The notes beneath the pieces are model-generated. The model saw nothing but the letters and a program-made list of their open reading frames with translations, was not told where the DNA came from and made no database searches. A program made the position numbers and the translations under genes. From contig CAKZXL010000749.1 in assembly GCA_937883885.1 (NCBI GenBank), forward strand, positions 1 through 23,039: a stretch of DNA of 23,039 bases, read 5' to 3'. This stretch comes from an uncultured Aquincola sp. (GTDB taxonomy: Bacteria > Pseudomonadota > Gammaproteobacteria > Burkholderiales > Burkholderiaceae). Position 1 is the first letter of the stretch; the number at the start of each line of letters is the position of its first letter. Shown piece by piece: positions 21,445-23,039 of this stretch.

Positions 21445-23039
21445 TCAGGCGTCATGCGGGTGGCGGGGCGCGGCCGGGTGCGGCTGCAGGCCGCCGCCGC
21501 CGGGGTGGGCGGGCGCGGTGGCAAAGGCTTCCAGGTGCGGCACCTCGCCATGCAGCTTCAGCGGCCGGTTGCCGGTGAGCTGGCGCAGCAGCACATAGAA
21601 CACCGGCGTGAGGAAGAGGCCGAAGGCCGTGACGCCGATCATCCCGGCGAACACCGCCACGCCCATGGCGCTGCGCATCTCGGCCCCCGCGCCGGTGGAC
21701 AGCACCAGCGGCAGCACACCCATCACGAAGGCCAGCGAGGTCATCAGGATGGGGCGCAGCCGCAGGCGGCTGGCCTCGATGGCGGCCTGCAGCGGCGTGC
21801 GGCCAGCAAACTCCAGCTCACGCGCGAACTCCACGATCAGGATCGCGTTCTTCGCGCTCAGCCCCACCAGCACCACCAGGCCGATCTGCGTGAACACGTT
21901 GTTGTCACCGCCCGAGAGCCACACGCCCGTCATCGCAGCCAGCAGGCCCATGGGCACGATGAGGATGATGGCCAGCGGCAGCGTCAGGCTCTCGTACTGC
22001 GCGGCCAGCACCAGGAACACCAGCAGGATGGCCAGCGGGAACACGATGACCGCGGAGTTGCCGGCCAGGATCTCCTGGTAGGTCAGCTCGGTCCACTCGA
22101 AGCCGATGCCGGGCGGCAGCGTTTCCTTGGCGATGCGCTCGATGGCTTGCCGCGCCTGACCCGACGAATAACCCGGGGCCGGGCCGCCGTTGATGTCGGC
22201 CGACAGAAAGCCGTTGTAACGCATCGCCCGCTCGGGACCGAAGCTGGGCTGCACCTTCAGCAGCGCCGCCAGCGGCACCATCTCGCCGCTGGCCGAGCGC
22301 ACCTTCAGCAGCCCGATGTCGTCGGGCCGCGCGCGGTGGGCAGCATCGGCCTGCACCCGCACCGAGTACGTGCGGCCGAAGCGGTTGAAGTCGTTCACGT
22401 ACAGGCTGCCCAGGTAGATCTGCAGCGTGTCGAACACGTCGGTCACCGCCACGCCCAGCTGGCGCGCCTTGGTGCGGTCGATGTCGGCATACAGCTGCGG
22501 CACGTTGACCTGGTAGCTGCTGAACATGCCGGCCAGCTCGGGGGTCTGGTAGGCCTTGGCCATGAAGGCCTTGGTGGCCGCGTCCAGCGCCTCGTAGCCC
22601 AGCGAGGCGCGGTCTTCCAGCTGCAGCTTGAAGCCGCCCGTGGTGCCCAGCCCCTGCACCGGCGGCGGCGGGAACATCACGATGAAGGCGTCTTCGATCT
22701 GCGCGAACTGCTGGTTCAAGGCCCCCGCGATGGCGCCGGCACTCAGCGCCGCGCTGGTGCGCTCTTCAAACGGCTTGAGGCTGACGAACACCACGCCCGA
22801 GTTGGAGCTGTTGGTGAAGCCGTTGATCGACAGGCCCGGGAACGCGATGGCGTGCTCGACGCCCGGCTGCTTGAGCGTGAGCTCGCCCATGCGGCGGATG
22901 ACCTCGTCGGTGCGGTCCAGCGTGGCGCCGTCGGGCAGCTGGGCAAAGCCGATCAGGTACTGCTTGTCCTGCGCCGGCACGAAGCCGCTGGGCACCGCCT
23001 TGAAAAGGCCGAAGGTCACGGCCACCAGCGCCAGGTACA
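21445..23039 (-). CDS. RND multidrug efflux permease (HAE-1 type, MexF/OqxB-like), 5' end outside window
   Basis: C-terminal half of an inner-membrane proton-driven efflux permease; about 531 of some 1050 residues are here. The visible start is FKAVPSGFVPAQDKQYLIGFAQLPDG, the beginning of the second periplasmic loop. Porter-domain blocks follow (INGFTNSSNSGVVFVSLKPF; GTTGGFKLQLEDR). The last TM set includes VFPLAILLVFLVLAAQYESL, GLVVLVGLSAKNAILIVEFA and MGVAVFAGMIGVTAFGLFL. INGFTNSSNSG with PAQDKQYL resembles the MexF/BpeF/OqxB branch. The tail is unusual in its His, Pro and Gly content (HPGGGGLQPHPAAPRHPHDA). The frame stays open to the window end. Substrates cannot be read from the sequence. 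Confidence 0.93.
   Translation of the reverse strand, partial: YLALVAVTFGLFKAVPSGFVPAQDKQYLIGFAQLPDGATLDRTDEVIRRMGELTLKQPGVEHAIAFPGLSINGFTNSSNSGVVFVSLKPFEERTSAALSAGAIAGALNQQFAQIEDAFIVMFPPPPVQGLGTTGGFKLQLEDRASLGYEALDAATKAFMAKAYQTPELAGMFSSYQVNVPQLYADIDRTKARQLGVAVTDVFDTLQIYLGSLYVNDFNRFGRTYSVRVQADAAHRARPDDIGLLKVRSASGEMVPLAALLKVQPSFGPERAMRYNGFLSADINGGPAPGYSSGQARQAIERIAKETLPPGIGFEWTELTYQEILAGNSAVIVFPLAILLVFLVLAAQYESLTLPLAIILIVPMGLLAAMTGVWLSGGDNNVFTQIGLVVLVGLSAKNAILIVEFARELEFAGRTPLQAAIEASRLRLRPILMTSLAFVMGVLPLVLSTGAGAEMRSAMGVAVFAGMIGVTAFGLFLTPVFYVLLRQLTGNRPLKLHGEVPHLEAFATAPAHPGGGGLQPHPAAPRHPHDA

Overview
The window is very GC-rich DNA with dense coding. It carries Bug/TctC-type periplasmic binding proteins, DUF4148 proteins, a NodT-type outer-membrane factor and a galactarate catabolic operon. 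Together these point to a betaproteobacterium of the order Burkholderiales, possibly of the Rubrivivax/Leptothrix/Ideonella type. That assignment rests on gene content and composition only.

Layout: (1) 1-3589 is a galactarate (aldarate) catabolic locus. A kdgD-type dehydratase faces left. A Bug binding protein and garD form a rightward pair. The divergent intergenic region carries inverted copies of a GTTGT/ACAAC-type operator. GarD makes 5-dehydro-4-deoxyglucarate and KdgD turns it into 2,5-dioxopentanoate. (2) 3617-4925 is a chemoreceptor gene that has lost its 5' end and is frameshifted in the sensor domain, so it looks like a pseudogene. (3) 4992-6014 is a second, orphan Bug protein with a Tat-like signal. 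(4) 6131-13262 is a two-partner secretion (TPS) locus: an FhaC/ShlB-type outer-membrane transporter followed by an 1813-residue TpsA exoprotein. The exoprotein carries three ~90-residue YDG repeats and an MBG-like domain, and ends in an apparently intact caspase (C14) domain with a His/Cys dyad. A convergent gene (13269-13850) encodes an OmpA-type peptidoglycan-binding protein. (5) A RimJ/RimL-type acetyltransferase lies at 13916-14524.

(6) 14580-16339 holds three paralogous exported DUF4148 proteins. Each is preceded by the same promoter module: an inverted repeat CAATG-N3-CATTG placed exactly 48 bp (start to start) ahead of a TAMAGT -10-like box. The third copy of the repeat is degenerate. 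A small exported Pro/Ala-rich protein follows. (7) 16379-18187 has a DedA-rhodanese fusion and an orphan ParA-type ATPase. (8) 18204-18813 is a hicA-hicB toxin-antitoxin pair, followed by an ABM-fold protein. (9) 19170-23039, leftward, holds the end of an RND efflux permease, its NodT-type outer-membrane lipoprotein and an MtfA-type zinc peptidase, probably one transcription unit.

The most unusual item is the TPS exoprotein with a C-terminal caspase domain: a predicted caspase-like protease built into an adhesin-like protein destined for the cell surface or outside. The conserved promoter module in front of the DUF4148 family is the clearest regulatory signal. No rRNA, tRNA, CRISPR array or insertion sequence was seen, and no stretch longer than 300 bases lacks a gene.
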